A DNA stretch of 64,000 nt from Burkholderia sp. Bp8992 (lineage in GTDB: Bacteria > Pseudomonadota > Gammaproteobacteria > Burkholderiales > Burkholderiaceae): contig NZ_QTQI01000014.1 of the NCBI RefSeq assembly GCF_003853705.1, positions 62,001 through 126,000 on the forward strand, read 5' to 3'. Numbering within the stretch: position 1 is the first letter of the stretch; each line of letters starts with the position of its first letter. Under the pieces are notes generated by a model. The model was not told where the DNA came from, ran no database searches, and saw nothing but the letters and a program-made list of their open reading frames with translations. The translations under genes were made by a program, and so were the position numbers. Positions 18,953-28,079 of the stretch are shown here, one piece after another.

Positions 18953-20608
18953 ATGGACGACCCGACCGACCTCCTCATTCCGCTGCTCCCGCCGTTCCTC
19001 GCGTTGCTCGGGCAGGCCGCCGACGCGCGGGCGCGCGGCGAGCATGCCGCGCACGATCTGTGGCTCGCCGCCGCCGCCCATCTGCACGCGGTCGATGCCG
19101 ATGCGCTCGCGCAGCTCACGACGACACTCGTCGCGCGGCAGCGCATGGCCGACGCGCTCGCGCTGGCCGAATGCGCGGCGCGGGCGCAGCCGGGCGCGGG
19201 CACGTACTTCAATCACGGCTATGTGCTGCAGATGGCCGATCGCCACGCGGATGCCGTCGCGCCGTATTGCGCGGCGCTGGCGATCGATGCCGGCCGGCCG
19301 TCGCTGCGCAACAACCTCGCGATCGCGCTGCGGCTGTCGGGCGGCGACCGCGCGGAGGAGATCGCGCTGCTCGAAGCGGCCGTGAAGCACGATCCGCGGG
19401 ACGTGCAGGCGTGGATCAACCTCGTGGTCGCGCGGATCGCGACACACGATCTCGACGACGCGCTCGCGTGCGCCGCGCGGCTCGCCGACCTCGCACCCGA
19501 CAACGCGCTCGCGATGAACAACGTCGCGATGGCGATGAAGGAGGCGCAGCGCTGGGACGATGCCGAACGCTACGCGACGCGCGCGTGCGAGCTGGCGCCC
19601 GACGACGCGTCGTTCCGGTTCAACCTCGCGATCATCCAGCTCGTGCGCGGCAACCATGCGGCCGGCTGGCGCGGCCACGAGGCACGCTGGGATGGCGCCG
19701 GCGAACTGCGCGGCCGCCGGCCGGCGCTGCCGGGCCCGCGCTGGCAGGGCGAGCCGCTCGCCGGCAAGACGCTGCTGGTGTGGGGCGAGCAGGGGCTCGG
19801 CGACGTGCTGCAGTTCTGCCGCTTCGTCGCGCCGCTCGCCGAGCGCGTGCATCGCGAAGGCGGCCGGCTCGCGTGGAATACGTTCCCGCAGGTCGGCACG
19901 CTGATGCAGCGCAGCCTCGGCGCGCACGCGGACGCCTTCAGCGCGGGCGGCGGTGTCGACGTGCTGCCGGCCTTCGATTACGAGGTGCCGCTGATCGGCC
20001 TGCCGCTGATGCTCGGCATGGAAGCGTCGACGCTCGCGTCGTCGGTGCCGTACCTGCAGGCCGACGCCGGTGCACGCGATGCGTGGCGCGCGCGGCTCGC
20101 GGGCGATCGCCGGCTGAAGGTCGGGCTCGTGTGGACGGGCAGCGCGGGCCATCAGCGCAACCCGTTCCGGCGCGTCGGGCTCGAGCGCTATGCCGACGCG
20201 TTCCGCGGGATCGACGGCGTCGCGTTCCATTCGCTGCAGCCGGGCGCGCAGGCGGACGTCGCCGCGGCGCGCGCGGCCGGGTTCGCGGTCGAGGATTTCA
20301 CGGCGGAACTGACGAGCTTCGACGATACGGCCGCCTTCATCGGCGCGCTGGATCTCGTGATTACCGTATGCACGTCGGTCGCGCACCTGGCGGGCGCGCT
20401 CGGCGCGCGCACCTGGGTGCTGCTCGACGTGAATCCGCATTGGCCGTGGATGCTCGAACGCACGGACAGCCCGTGGTATCCGACCGCGACGCTGTACCGG
20501 CAGCCGACGTTCGGCATGTGGGAGCCCGTGATGGAGGCGGTGAGTCGCGACCTGCGGAACCTCGCCGCGCAGCCGGATCGACTGGATCAACCGGCCCGGC
20601 AGGCCTGA
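18953..20608 (+). CDS. TPR-repeat protein with glycosyltransferase-like C-terminal domain
   Basis: A 551-aa cytosolic protein. Residues ~35-230 are tetratricopeptide-like helices (YFNHGYVLQMADRHADAV, NNVAMAMKEAQRWDDAERY are TPR cores). Residues ~265-535 resemble GT-B folds of the heptosyltransferase/GT41 type: GEQGLGDVLQFCRF, KVGLVWTGSAGHQRNPFRR, and LVITVCTSVAHLAGALGARTWVLL in the donor-binding half. The architecture recalls bacterial protein O-glycosyltransferases, but acceptor and donor cannot be assigned. It is a lone plus-strand gene between glyQ and lnt, convergent with lnt by 65 nt. Confidence 0.72.
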   Translation: MDDPTDLLIPLLPPFLALLGQAADARARGEHAAHDLWLAAAAHLHAVDADALAQLTTTLVARQRMADALALAECAARAQPGAGTYFNHGYVLQMADRHADAVAPYCAALAIDAGRPSLRNNLAIALRLSGGDRAEEIALLEAAVKHDPRDVQAWINLVVARIATHDLDDALACAARLADLAPDNALAMNNVAMAMKEAQRWDDAERYATRACELAPDDASFRFNLAIIQLVRGNHAAGWRGHEARWDGAGELRGRRPALPGPRWQGEPLAGKTLLVWGEQGLGDVLQFCRFVAPLAERVHREGGRLAWNTFPQVGTLMQRSLGAHADAFSAGGGVDVLPAFDYEVPLIGLPLMLGMEASTLASSVPYLQADAGARDAWRARLAGDRRLKVGLVWTGSAGHQRNPFRRVGLERYADAFRGIDGVAFHSLQPGAQADVAAARAAGFAVEDFTAELTSFDDTAAFIGALDLVITVCTSVAHLAGALGARTWVLLDVNPHWPWMLERTDSPWYPTATLYRQPTFGMWEPVMEAVSRDLRNLAAQPDRLDQPARQA

Positions 20609-20673
20609 GCGGCCGGCCGGTTCGCGGTCATCGGCCACCGCGCGGCCACCGCGCGCAGCGGCGGCCGTTTGCG

Positions 20674-22374
20674 TCATTCGGGCCGGTCGTCGCCGTTGTT
20701 CCGGCCGTTGCGCCGGCGCAGCCCCGGCCCGAACGTGAAGCCGAACGCGAGCAGCACCAGCGACACCGCGAGCACGATGTTGTTGCCGCTCGTCACGTAA
20801 GGCGTGAAGCCGCTCGTGCCTTCGATCCGTACGTCGAGCGAGCCGATCGTGAACGGCTTCAGCTGGCCGAGCACGCGCCCGTGCGCATCGATCGCGGCCG
20901 TCATCCCCGTGTTGGTCGAGCGCAGCATCGGCCGGCCCGTCTCGAGCGAGCGCATCCGCGCGATCTGCAGGTGCTGGTCGAGCGCGATCGTGTCGCCGAA
21001 CCACGCGAGGTTCGTCACGTTGACGAGCACGCCGGGCGGCTGCGGGTTGTCGCGGATCGTCGCGGCGATTTCCTCGCCGAACAAGTCCTCGTAGCAGATA
21101 TCGGCCATCACCGGCTGGTTGTGCACGAGGAACGGCTTCTGCACGGGCGCGCCGCGCGCGAAGTCGCCGAGCGGCATCTTCATCAGGTCGACGAACCAGC
21201 GGAAGCCCCACGGGATGAATTCGCCGAAGGGCACGAGGTGGTGCTTGTCGTAGTGATAGATGTCGCGCGAGTTCGGCGTCACGCCGTACAGGCTGTTCGT
21301 ATAGTCGACGTAGTGGCCGTCCTCGGTCACCGATGCGCCGACCGCGCCGAACAGCACGGCCGACCCCGTCGTGTCGCTGAACTTGCGGATCGCGACGGCG
21401 AACGGCTCGGGCAGCTCCTGGATCATCACCGCGATCGCGGTCTCCGGCGTGACGATCAGGTCGGCCGGCTTCTCGACGATCATCTGCTGGTACATCTTGA
21501 TCGCCGCGTCGATGCCTTCCTGCTCGAACTTGATGTCCTGCTTCACGTTGCCCTGCAGCAGCCGCACGGTGAGCGGTGCGTTCGCGGGCACGGTCCACGT
21601 GACCTGCGACAGCCCGAGGCCGGCCGCGATCAGCGCGACCGCCACGCCGGCCGGCGCGGCGATGCGCACGCGTGCGTTGCCGCCGGGATTGCCGGCGCCG
21701 TTGTCGCGCGCGGGCGACGGGCGCGCGGCGACGAGCGCCTGCACGACCAGCGCGGCGAACAGCGCGAGCACCCATGCGATCCCGTACACGCCGACCACCG
21801 GCGCGAAGCCCGCGAACGGGCCGTCGACCTGCGGATAGCCGCTCGCGAGCCATGGAAAGCCGGTGAACAGCGTGCCGCGCAGCCATTCGCCGAGGGCCCA
21901 CGCGCTCGCGAACGCGAACGCGCCGTGCCAGGTCGGCGCGAACGGGCGCGGATCGGGCGTGCGGCGATGCCACGCATGGCCCGCGCAGAACGACCACAGC
22001 CCGGCCGAGAACGCCGGGTACAGCGACAGGTACAGCGAGAACAGCACGAGCGCGCCGCCCGCGAGCGGCGCGGCCATCTCGCCGTACACGTGCATGCTGA
22101 TGTAGAGCCACCAGACGCCGCTGATGAAATTGCCGAAGCCGAATGCGCCGCCGGTGAGCGCGGCGCCGCGCCAGCTCGACGTGCGCGTCAGCTGCGCGAA
22201 AAACCAGACGAATACGACGAGTTGCAGCCAGCCGCCGTGCGGCGTCGGTGCGAAGCTGAGCGTATTGGCCGCGCCGGCGAGCAGCGCGGCCGGGTAGTGC
22301 CAGCGCGGCAGCGCGCGGCCGGGCGCCGGCGCGAGGAGGCCGCCAGCCGGGCGGGACGGGATCGGATCGTCCAT
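20674..22374 (-). CDS. lnt: Apolipoprotein N-acyltransferase Lnt
   Basis: A 566-aa inner-membrane enzyme. About six to seven N-terminal helices precede a periplasmic nitrilase domain. The catalytic triad is visible: Glu in VTPETAIAV, Lys in the following beta strand region, and Cys in MADICYEDLFGEEI. It adds the third acyl chain to the N-terminal cysteine of lipoproteins. The start at MDDPIPSRPAGG (22374) is preferred; the longer frame from 22506 runs back into corC. It is 52 nt downstream of corC, matching the conserved corC-lnt pair. Confidence 0.94.
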   Translation of the reverse strand: MDDPIPSRPAGGLLAPAPGRALPRWHYPAALLAGAANTLSFAPTPHGGWLQLVVFVWFFAQLTRTSSWRGAALTGGAFGFGNFISGVWWLYISMHVYGEMAAPLAGGALVLFSLYLSLYPAFSAGLWSFCAGHAWHRRTPDPRPFAPTWHGAFAFASAWALGEWLRGTLFTGFPWLASGYPQVDGPFAGFAPVVGVYGIAWVLALFAALVVQALVAARPSPARDNGAGNPGGNARVRIAAPAGVAVALIAAGLGLSQVTWTVPANAPLTVRLLQGNVKQDIKFEQEGIDAAIKMYQQMIVEKPADLIVTPETAIAVMIQELPEPFAVAIRKFSDTTGSAVLFGAVGASVTEDGHYVDYTNSLYGVTPNSRDIYHYDKHHLVPFGEFIPWGFRWFVDLMKMPLGDFARGAPVQKPFLVHNQPVMADICYEDLFGEEIAATIRDNPQPPGVLVNVTNLAWFGDTIALDQHLQIARMRSLETGRPMLRSTNTGMTAAIDAHGRVLGQLKPFTIGSLDVRIEGTSGFTPYVTSGNNIVLAVSLVLLAFGFTFGPGLRRRNGRNNGDDRPE

Positions 22375-22426
22375 GTGAAGCGGAAGTGGGCGAGCGGTTG
22401 AAGGAAACGCGGCTGGCGCGGAGCGG

Positions 22427-23314
22427 TCAGTCTTCGTGCGAGGTTTCGGCGCGACGGCTGGCGAGCGGGTTGCGGCGCACCAGCAGCACATGCACCTGGC
22501 GCGCATCGCCGCGCTGGATCTCGAACACGAGGTTGCCGAGCTGCAGCTTCTCGCCGCGGTGCGGCACGCGTCCGAAATGATGGGTGATCAGGCCGCCGAT
22601 CGTGTCGACTTCGTCGTCGGGGAAATCGGTGCCGAACGCGTCGTTGAACTGTTCGATCTCGGTGAGCGCGCGCACGCGGAAGCGGCCGTCGGGCCCCGAG
22701 ATGATGTTGCCGGCTTCCTCGTCGAAGTCGTATTCGTCCTCGATGTCGCCGACGATCTGTTCGAGCACGTCCTCGATCGTGATCAGGCCCGCCACGCCGC
22801 CGTATTCGTCGACGACGATCGCCAGGTGGTTGCGGTTCACGCGGAAGTCGTGCAGCAGCACGTTCAGGCGCTTCGATTCCGGGATGAATACGGCCGGGCG
22901 CAGCATCCCGCGCACGTCGAATTCTTCCTCGGCGTAAAAACGCAGCAGATCCTTCGCGAGCAGCACGCCGATGACGTTGTCGCGGTTCTCCTCGTACACG
23001 GGGTAGCGCGAGTGCGCCTTCTCGAGGACGAACGGGATGAAATCCTCGGGCTTGTCGGCGATGTTGATCGCGTCCATCTGCGCGCGCGGCACCATGATGT
23101 CGCGCGCACACAGATCGGATACCTGGAACACGCCTTCGATCATCGACAGCGAGTCGGCGTCGATCAGGTTGCGTTCGTGGGCGTCCTGGAGGATTTCCAG
23201 CAGCTCGCCGCGGGATTCGGGCTCGGGCGAGATGAAGTCGGTCAGGCGCTCGAGCAGCGAGCGCTTTTCTTGCGGTTTGTCGGTTGGCTTACGACTGGGA
23301 TACGAATCGTTCAT
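22427..23314 (-). CDS. corC: HlyC/CorC-family protein (CBS-pair plus transporter-associated domain)
   Basis: A 295-aa soluble protein. Two CBS domains (about 70-190; DIMVPRAQMDAI and VIFIPESKRLNVLLHDF) are followed by a CorC_HlyC domain (about 205-285, GRFRVRALTEIEQFN). It is the YbeX/CorC member of the phoH-ybeY-ybeX-lnt cluster. Members are linked to Mg/Co efflux and, in E. coli, to ribosome maturation. No membrane helices, as expected for the short form. It starts at 23314; the 317-bp upstream gap suggests separate control from chaC-ybeY. Confidence 0.9.
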   Translation of the reverse strand: MNDSYPSRKPTDKPQEKRSLLERLTDFISPEPESRGELLEILQDAHERNLIDADSLSMIEGVFQVSDLCARDIMVPRAQMDAINIADKPEDFIPFVLEKAHSRYPVYEENRDNVIGVLLAKDLLRFYAEEEFDVRGMLRPAVFIPESKRLNVLLHDFRVNRNHLAIVVDEYGGVAGLITIEDVLEQIVGDIEDEYDFDEEAGNIISGPDGRFRVRALTEIEQFNDAFGTDFPDDEVDTIGGLITHHFGRVPHRGEKLQLGNLVFEIQRGDARQVHVLLVRRNPLASRRAETSHED

Positions 23315-23631
23315 GGTGGTGCGCCCGGGTCATGCCGGAGCGCGCTGTCACGGAGTAGGCAAGGATACACCAAGGGCACGACGCGACCGTGTCACCCCGG
23401 CCGTCTGGCCGGGGCGGGCGGCACGCGGGCCCCGCTCGTGGACGGCCGCGCCGGGCGCGACTTCGTCCTCGGGTCCATCCTATCCCAGAAAAGGGCGATG
23501 GCGCAGCAGCGGCAAAAATCGGCTGCGGGCGGCGCGGGACGGCGCGACACGGGGAAACGACCGGCCGGCCGGTCGGTGTCGGCGGCAATCTGCCGCACGC
23601 GATTGCGTGTGAACCCGGGCCTGGAAGGGGC
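23315..23631. other. 317-bp gap with an 18-bp GC palindrome
   Basis: No supported gene. It contains a perfect self-complementary 18-mer at 23558-23575 (centre GGCC, flanked by CGACC/GGTCG), about 57 nt downstream of the small lipoprotein gene on the minus strand. This could form a transcript-end hairpin, although no U-tract follows. The corC promoter should lie in the remaining part. Confidence 0.45.
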
Positions 23632-23781
23632 TCAGAAGCGCATGCCGGCCGAGCAGCCGCCGGCGGCCGCACCGTTGGTCGCGGCGCCGCCGCAGCCGAG
23701 GATGCCGCAGCCGGACAGCGCGACGCTCGCGGCGACGAGCAGCGCGGCAATCCTGCAACGCGACCGGCATGCCGGGTTCAT
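23632..23781 (-). CDS. Small putative lipoprotein (49 aa)
   Basis: The start MNPACRSRCRIAALLVAASV leads to the lipobox LSGC, after which only about 26 residues remain, rich in Gly, Ala and Cys (GCGGAATNGAAAGGC). This predicts a tiny secreted, lipid-anchored peptide with a charged N-region and a good hydrophobic core. I recognise no family function. An in-frame ATG at 23925 overlaps chaC and lacks the signal architecture. It is in the same direction as, and 79 nt downstream of, chaC. Confidence 0.6.
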   Translation of the reverse strand: MNPACRSRCRIAALLVAASVALSGCGILGCGGAATNGAAAGGCSAGMRF

Positions 23782-23860
23782 CGGCGGGAACCTCGTTCGA
23801 AAGCGCGGGCGGCGCTGGCCGCGCGGGACCGCGTGGCGGCAAGCCGGGCGTCGGGTCGCG

Positions 23861-24493
23861 TCACTTGCATCGCGCGAGCAGCCCTTCGAGCGCGCGATCG
23901 GGAATGCCGCTCGCACGCAGCGCATCGACGGTGCGGCTCACGTAGTCGAGCGTCGTGCCGTAGCGGCCGGCCGCACAGCTGAACACTTCCTTCACGACCG
24001 GGTCGGACAGCTTGCCCGTATAGGTCGGTACGTCGCGGCGCATCACGAAAGCGAGCGCGTTCACGCGTTCGCCGGTCTCGAGCGTGCACGGCAGCCAGGC
24101 GGGCCGGTACGACCCCATCGGCATCTCGCGCTTCCACAGCGTCTCGAGGTGCGGCTGAGCGGTCGGGCCCGACAGCCGGAACGCGATGCCGGAGCACGAG
24201 CCGCCGCGATCGAGCGCGAGCACGAGGCCCGGGCGTTCGGGCGTGCCGCGGTTCACGCGCGACCACAGGTAGAGGCCGCGGTGGTAGCCATGCACCTTGC
24301 CGCGCACGGCGGCGACGGTCGGCAGGCCGGGGTTCCAGATCAGCGAGCCATAGCCGAACAGCCAGAGGTCCTGCCGGCCGTCCCAGTCGCGCATCGTGTG
24401 CGCGAGCGAGGCCGCGAGCTCGTCTTCCGTCAGCAGTCGCCCGTCGCCGATCGCGGGCGGGTAGGCGGGCGGGAGCATCGCGGCGTTGCGCAT
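23861..24493 (-). CDS. Gamma-glutamylcyclotransferase, ChaC type
   Basis: A 210-aa cytosolic protein with the ChaC fold. The substrate-binding signature is LFGYGSLIWNPG (about 45-56), followed by GKVHGYHRGLYLWS and the RGTPERPGLVLALD stretch of glutathione-specific members. The reaction is release of 5-oxoproline from glutathione. The start at 24493 is used; Met6 (24478) is possible. Lying 12 nt after ybeY, it is probably translated from the ybeY message. Confidence 0.87.
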   Translation of the reverse strand: MRNAAMLPPAYPPAIGDGRLLTEDELAASLAHTMRDWDGRQDLWLFGYGSLIWNPGLPTVAAVRGKVHGYHRGLYLWSRVNRGTPERPGLVLALDRGGSCSGIAFRLSGPTAQPHLETLWKREMPMGSYRPAWLPCTLETGERVNALAFVMRRDVPTYTGKLSDPVVKEVFSCAAGRYGTTLDYVSRTVDALRASGIPDRALEGLLARCK

Positions 24494-24505
24494 CGTACTG
24501 AACGC

Positions 24506-25282
24506 TTACTGGTACGGGTTCGGGAAGCCCAGCTTCGCGAGGATGTCGACTTCGAGCGCTTCCATTTCGGCCGCGTCCTCGTCGCTCGTCTCATGGTCGT
24601 AGCCCTGCGCGTGCAGCGCGCCGTGCACCAGCAGGTGCGCGTAGTGGGCCGTGAGCGGCTTGCCCTGTTCGTGCGCTTCCTTCTCGACGACCGGGCAGCA
24701 CAGCACGAGGTCGCCGATCACGGTGCCGTCGGGCGCCGCGTCGTACGCGAAGGTCAGCACGTTGGTCGGGTAGTCCTTGTGGCGGTAGCCGGCGTTCAGC
24801 GTGCGGCCTTCGTCTTCGCCGACGAAGCGCACGGTGAGCTGCGCGCTCGCGAACAGCGCCGGCTCGATCCATTCGGCGATCAGCTTGCGCTTGGGCAGCG
24901 TCTTGCGGATGTCGCTCGTGATCTCGTCGCCGTACTGCACGGACAGGTCGAGCTCCAGCGCGCGCGGTTCGTCGTCGACGTCGTCTTCGCGCGGCGCGAG
25001 TTCCGCGCCCACGTGCAGCGTCACGCTGTCGTAGTGCTCGGGCTGCAGCGCGAGCTTCGCGCGCATCGCCGGGTCGTTGTGCTGCGCGACGATCGCGACG
25101 GCCGCGTCACCGGAGCTGCCCGACAGGTCGAACATCAGGCTGCGGCCGTCCGGAAAGTCGATCCGCAGCCCTTGTGCGTTGACGGTCCGGGCCTTGCCCT
25201 TCGCGTCGAACAGCGAAAGGCGGGGGGATTCGGGCGCGGCGGACGGGGCGCGACCGGACTTGCGGGAGCGGGAGGATTTCAT
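24506..25282 (-). CDS. ybeY: Endoribonuclease YbeY with N-terminal extension
   Basis: Residues ~105-258 are the normal YbeY metalloenzyme: [15 protein letters not shown], and the zinc motif [11 protein letters not shown] with three His. It is a single-strand-specific RNase required for 16S rRNA 3'-end maturation and ribosome quality control. Ahead of it are ~100 residues that look genuinely coding ([19 protein letters not shown], then a beta-rich stretch) and that standard YbeY (about 155 aa) lacks. If translation began at Met73 (25066) the product would be 186 aa. Neither start has a clear ribosome site. Confidence 0.88.
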   Translation of the reverse strand: MKSSRSRKSGRAPSAAPESPRLSLFDAKGKARTVNAQGLRIDFPDGRSLMFDLSGSSGDAAVAIVAQHNDPAMRAKLALQPEHYDSVTLHVGAELAPREDDVDDEPRALELDLSVQYGDEITSDIRKTLPKRKLIAEWIEPALFASAQLTVRFVGEDEGRTLNAGYRHKDYPTNVLTFAYDAAPDGTVIGDLVLCCPVVEKEAHEQGKPLTAHYAHLLVHGALHAQGYDHETSDEDAAEMEALEVDILAKLGFPNPYQ

Positions 25283-25352
25283 GACGCGTACGGCGATTGG
25301 GACGCGTTGAGGATACACCAAACGGCCGATCCCACCCGAATTCGAACGGGCG

Positions 25353-25386
25353 AAAAAAAGCCCGGCGCGCCGTGTGGCGGGCCGGG
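25353..25386 (-). terminator. Intrinsic terminator between phoH and ybeY
   Basis: On the minus strand an imperfect stem (CCCGGC, one mismatch, then CGCC, loop ACAC, closing GGCG and GCCGGG; plus-strand 25361-25386) is followed by seven T residues (25353-25359 read as A on plus). It ends transcripts from miaB-phoH before ybeY. Confidence 0.8.
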
Positions 25387-25416
25387 CCGGCAGCCCTGGG
25401 CGCGCAGGCGCCGCCG

Positions 25417-26463
25417 TCAGCCGTCCTGATGCTGCGCGTGGAACTCGTCGTACGCCTCGACGATGCGCGCGACGAGCGGGTGGCGCACGACGTCCGCGCT
25501 CGTGAAGCGCGTGAGCGCGATGCCGCGCACGCCGCCGAGCACCTGCTGCGCCTCGACAAGGCCGCTCTTGTGGCCGCGCGGCAGGTCGACCTGGCTCGTG
25601 TCGCCGGTCACGACGGCCTTCGAGCCGAAGCCGATCCGCGTGAGGAACATCTTCATCTGCTCGGGCGTCGTGTTCTGCGCCTCGTCGAGGATGATGAACG
25701 CATGGTTCAGCGTGCGGCCGCGCATGTACGCGAGCGGCGCGATCTCGATCATCTGGCGCTCGAACATCTTCGCGGTCTTGTCGAAGCCGAGCAGGTCGTA
25801 CAGCGCGTCGTACAGCGGGCGCAGGTACGGGTCGACCTTCTGCGCGAGATCGCCCGGCAGGAAGCCGAGCCGCTCGCCGGCCTCGACGGCCGGGCGCGTC
25901 AGCACGATCCGCTTGACCTGGTCGCGCTCGAGCGCGTCGACTGCGCACGCGACCGCGAGATAGGTCTTGCCGGTGCCGGCCGGCCCGATGCCGAACGTCA
26001 CGTCGTGCTGCAGGATCTGCTTCAGGTACTCGCGCTGCGCGGGCGTGCGGCCGCGCAGGTCGGCGCGCCGCGTGTACAGCTTCGGCGCGGGTTCTTCATC
26101 CGGCTCGCTGGCGTCGAGCTGCACGACGGGCTCGTCGAACGGATGGTCGGGGTCGCCGCGAAAGCGCACGTCGATCGTGTCCTGGCGGCCGTTGCCGGTC
26201 GTGTGGCGCACCTCGACCAGCGCGAGCTGGATGTCGTCGACCGACAGCGGATCGCGCGCACGGTTGTAGAAGTTTTCGAGCGCGGCGAGCGCGAGCTTGG
26301 CGCCGCGCCCGCGAATCGTGATCCGGTGGCCGCGCCGCGCGAGCGTGACGTCGAGTGCCTGTTCGATCTGCCGCAGGTTCTCGTCGAGCGGGCCGCAGAG
26401 GTTGGCGAGGCGCGCGTTGTCGTCGCGCGGGGCGGTGAATTCCAGTGCTTGGACGGTCTTCAA
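25417..26463 (-). CDS. PhoH-family ATPase (YbeZ)
   Basis: A 348-aa protein. An N-terminal KH-like/PhoH leader region (about 1-110) is followed by the PhoH P-loop domain with Walker [13 protein letters not shown] (about 160) and Walker [16 protein letters not shown], plus [10 protein letters not shown]. YbeZ works with YbeY in rRNA processing and resembles a RNA-helicase core; its exact reaction is unresolved. The start is a TTG at 26463 (MKTVQALEF), with GGAG about 12 nt upstream. It follows miaB by 29 nt, so the two are co-transcribed. Confidence 0.92.
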   Translation of the reverse strand: MKTVQALEFTAPRDDNARLANLCGPLDENLRQIEQALDVTLARRGHRITIRGRGAKLALAALENFYNRARDPLSVDDIQLALVEVRHTTGNGRQDTIDVRFRGDPDHPFDEPVVQLDASEPDEEPAPKLYTRRADLRGRTPAQREYLKQILQHDVTFGIGPAGTGKTYLAVACAVDALERDQVKRIVLTRPAVEAGERLGFLPGDLAQKVDPYLRPLYDALYDLLGFDKTAKMFERQMIEIAPLAYMRGRTLNHAFIILDEAQNTTPEQMKMFLTRIGFGSKAVVTGDTSQVDLPRGHKSGLVEAQQVLGGVRGIALTRFTSADVVRHPLVARIVEAYDEFHAQHQDG

Positions 26464-26492
26464 AGTAGCGTCGGGCTCCTGTTGAGCGTCAA

Positions 26493-27866
26493 TCAGTGGG
26501 TGGCCGCGCTCGCGTCGTCGCTGACGAGCACGAGCTCGCCGCGCAGCGAATGCGGGTACGCATGGTTGATCTTCACGTCGATCATCTGGCCGATCAGGCG
26601 CGGGTGCGACGCGAGCGGCGCCGGGAAATTCACGACCCGGTTGTTCTCGGTGCGGCCCGCGAGTTCGTTCGGGTCCTTGCGCGACGGGCCCTCGACGAGG
26701 ATCCGCTCGACCTTCCCGACCATCGACTGGCTGATGCGCGCGACGTTCTCCTCGATGGTCGCCTGCAGATGTTGCAGGCGTTTGAGCTTCACCTCACGCG
26801 GCGTGTCGTCGTGCAGGTTCGCGGCCGGCGTGCCGGGGCGCGGGCTGTAGATGAACGAGAAGCTCGTGTCGTAGCCCATCTCGTGCACCAGCGCCATCAT
26901 CTTGTCGAAATCCTCCTCGGTCTCGCCGGGGAAGCCGACGATCATGTCGGTCGACAGCGACAGGTCCGGGCGGATCGCGCGCAGCTTGCGGATCACCGAC
27001 TTGTACTCGAGCACCGTGTAGCCGCGCTTCATCGCCATCAGGATGCGGTCGGAGCCGTGCTGGACCGGCAGGTGCAGGTGGCTCACGAGCTTCGGCACCT
27101 TCGCGTAGGTGTCGATCAGGCGCTGCGTGAATTCCTTCGGGTGCGAGGTCGTATAGCGGATCCGCTCGATGCCGGGGATGTCGGCGACATATTCGATCAG
27201 CGTCGCGAAATCGGCGATCTCGGACGAGCCGGCCGCCAGCGCGCCGCGGTAGGCGTTCACGTTCTGGCCGAGCAGCGTGACTTCGCGCACGCCCTGGTCG
27301 GCGAGGCCGGCCACTTCGGTCAGCACGTCGTCGAGCGGGCGCGACACTTCATCGCCGCGCGTGTACGGCACCACGCAGTAGCTGCAGTACTTCGAGCAGC
27401 CTTCCATGATCGACACGAACGCGCTCGGCCCCTCGACGCGCGCGGGCGGCAGGTGGTCGAACTTCTCGATTTCCGGGAACGAGATGTCGACCTGCGCGCG
27501 GCCGCTCTCGCGGCGGGCGTCGATCATCTGCGGCAGGCGGTGCAGGGTTTGCGGGCCGAACACGAGGTCGACGTACGGGGCTCGCGACACGATCGACGCG
27601 CCTTCCTGGCTCGCGACGCAGCCGCCGACGCCGATCAGCAGGCCGGGCTTCGCTTCCTTCAGCTCGCGCACGCGGCCGAGATCGGAGAACACCTTCTCCT
27701 GCGCCTTTTCACGCACCGAGCACGTGTTGAACAGGATGATGTCCGCGTCTTCCGGCGTGTCGGTCTTTTCGAGGCCTTCGGAGGCATTGAGCACGTCCAC
27801 CATCTTGTCCGAGTCGTACTCGTTCATCTGGCAGCCGAAGGTCTTTACGTAAACTTTCTTGGTCAT
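26493..27866 (-). CDS. miaB: tRNA-2-methylthio-N6-dimethylallyladenosine synthase MiaB
   Basis: A 457-aa radical-SAM methylthiotransferase. The N-terminal UPF0004 domain has the three auxiliary-cluster cysteines ([35 protein letters not shown]). The SAM cluster motif is [15 protein letters not shown] and the C-terminus is a TRAM domain ([19 protein letters not shown]). It thiomethylates i6A37 in tRNAs reading UNN codons. First gene of the minus-strand array; its promoter lies in 27867-28079. Confidence 0.96.
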   Translation of the reverse strand: MTKKVYVKTFGCQMNEYDSDKMVDVLNASEGLEKTDTPEDADIILFNTCSVREKAQEKVFSDLGRVRELKEAKPGLLIGVGGCVASQEGASIVSRAPYVDLVFGPQTLHRLPQMIDARRESGRAQVDISFPEIEKFDHLPPARVEGPSAFVSIMEGCSKYCSYCVVPYTRGDEVSRPLDDVLTEVAGLADQGVREVTLLGQNVNAYRGALAAGSSEIADFATLIEYVADIPGIERIRYTTSHPKEFTQRLIDTYAKVPKLVSHLHLPVQHGSDRILMAMKRGYTVLEYKSVIRKLRAIRPDLSLSTDMIVGFPGETEEDFDKMMALVHEMGYDTSFSFIYSPRPGTPAANLHDDTPREVKLKRLQHLQATIEENVARISQSMVGKVERILVEGPSRKDPNELAGRTENNRVVNFPAPLASHPRLIGQMIDVKINHAYPHSLRGELVLVSDDASAATH

Positions 27867-28079
27867 GGGGATTCGCCGTTCGCAGTGGTTGACCTGGGGG
27901 CGTCGTCAAGGGTGAATCGGGACGGCCGTGCGCTGCACGCGAAAGGCGCGCAGCGAGCAGAAAGGCCGTCGGGAAAGCCTTCCATTATAGCTTTTCGCGC
28001 CGCGCCGGACGGGCGGCCGGTTGCGGCCGCGCGACGCCGGGTGACGGGTTCCGACCCCTCGATGGCAGTGTGCCCACGG

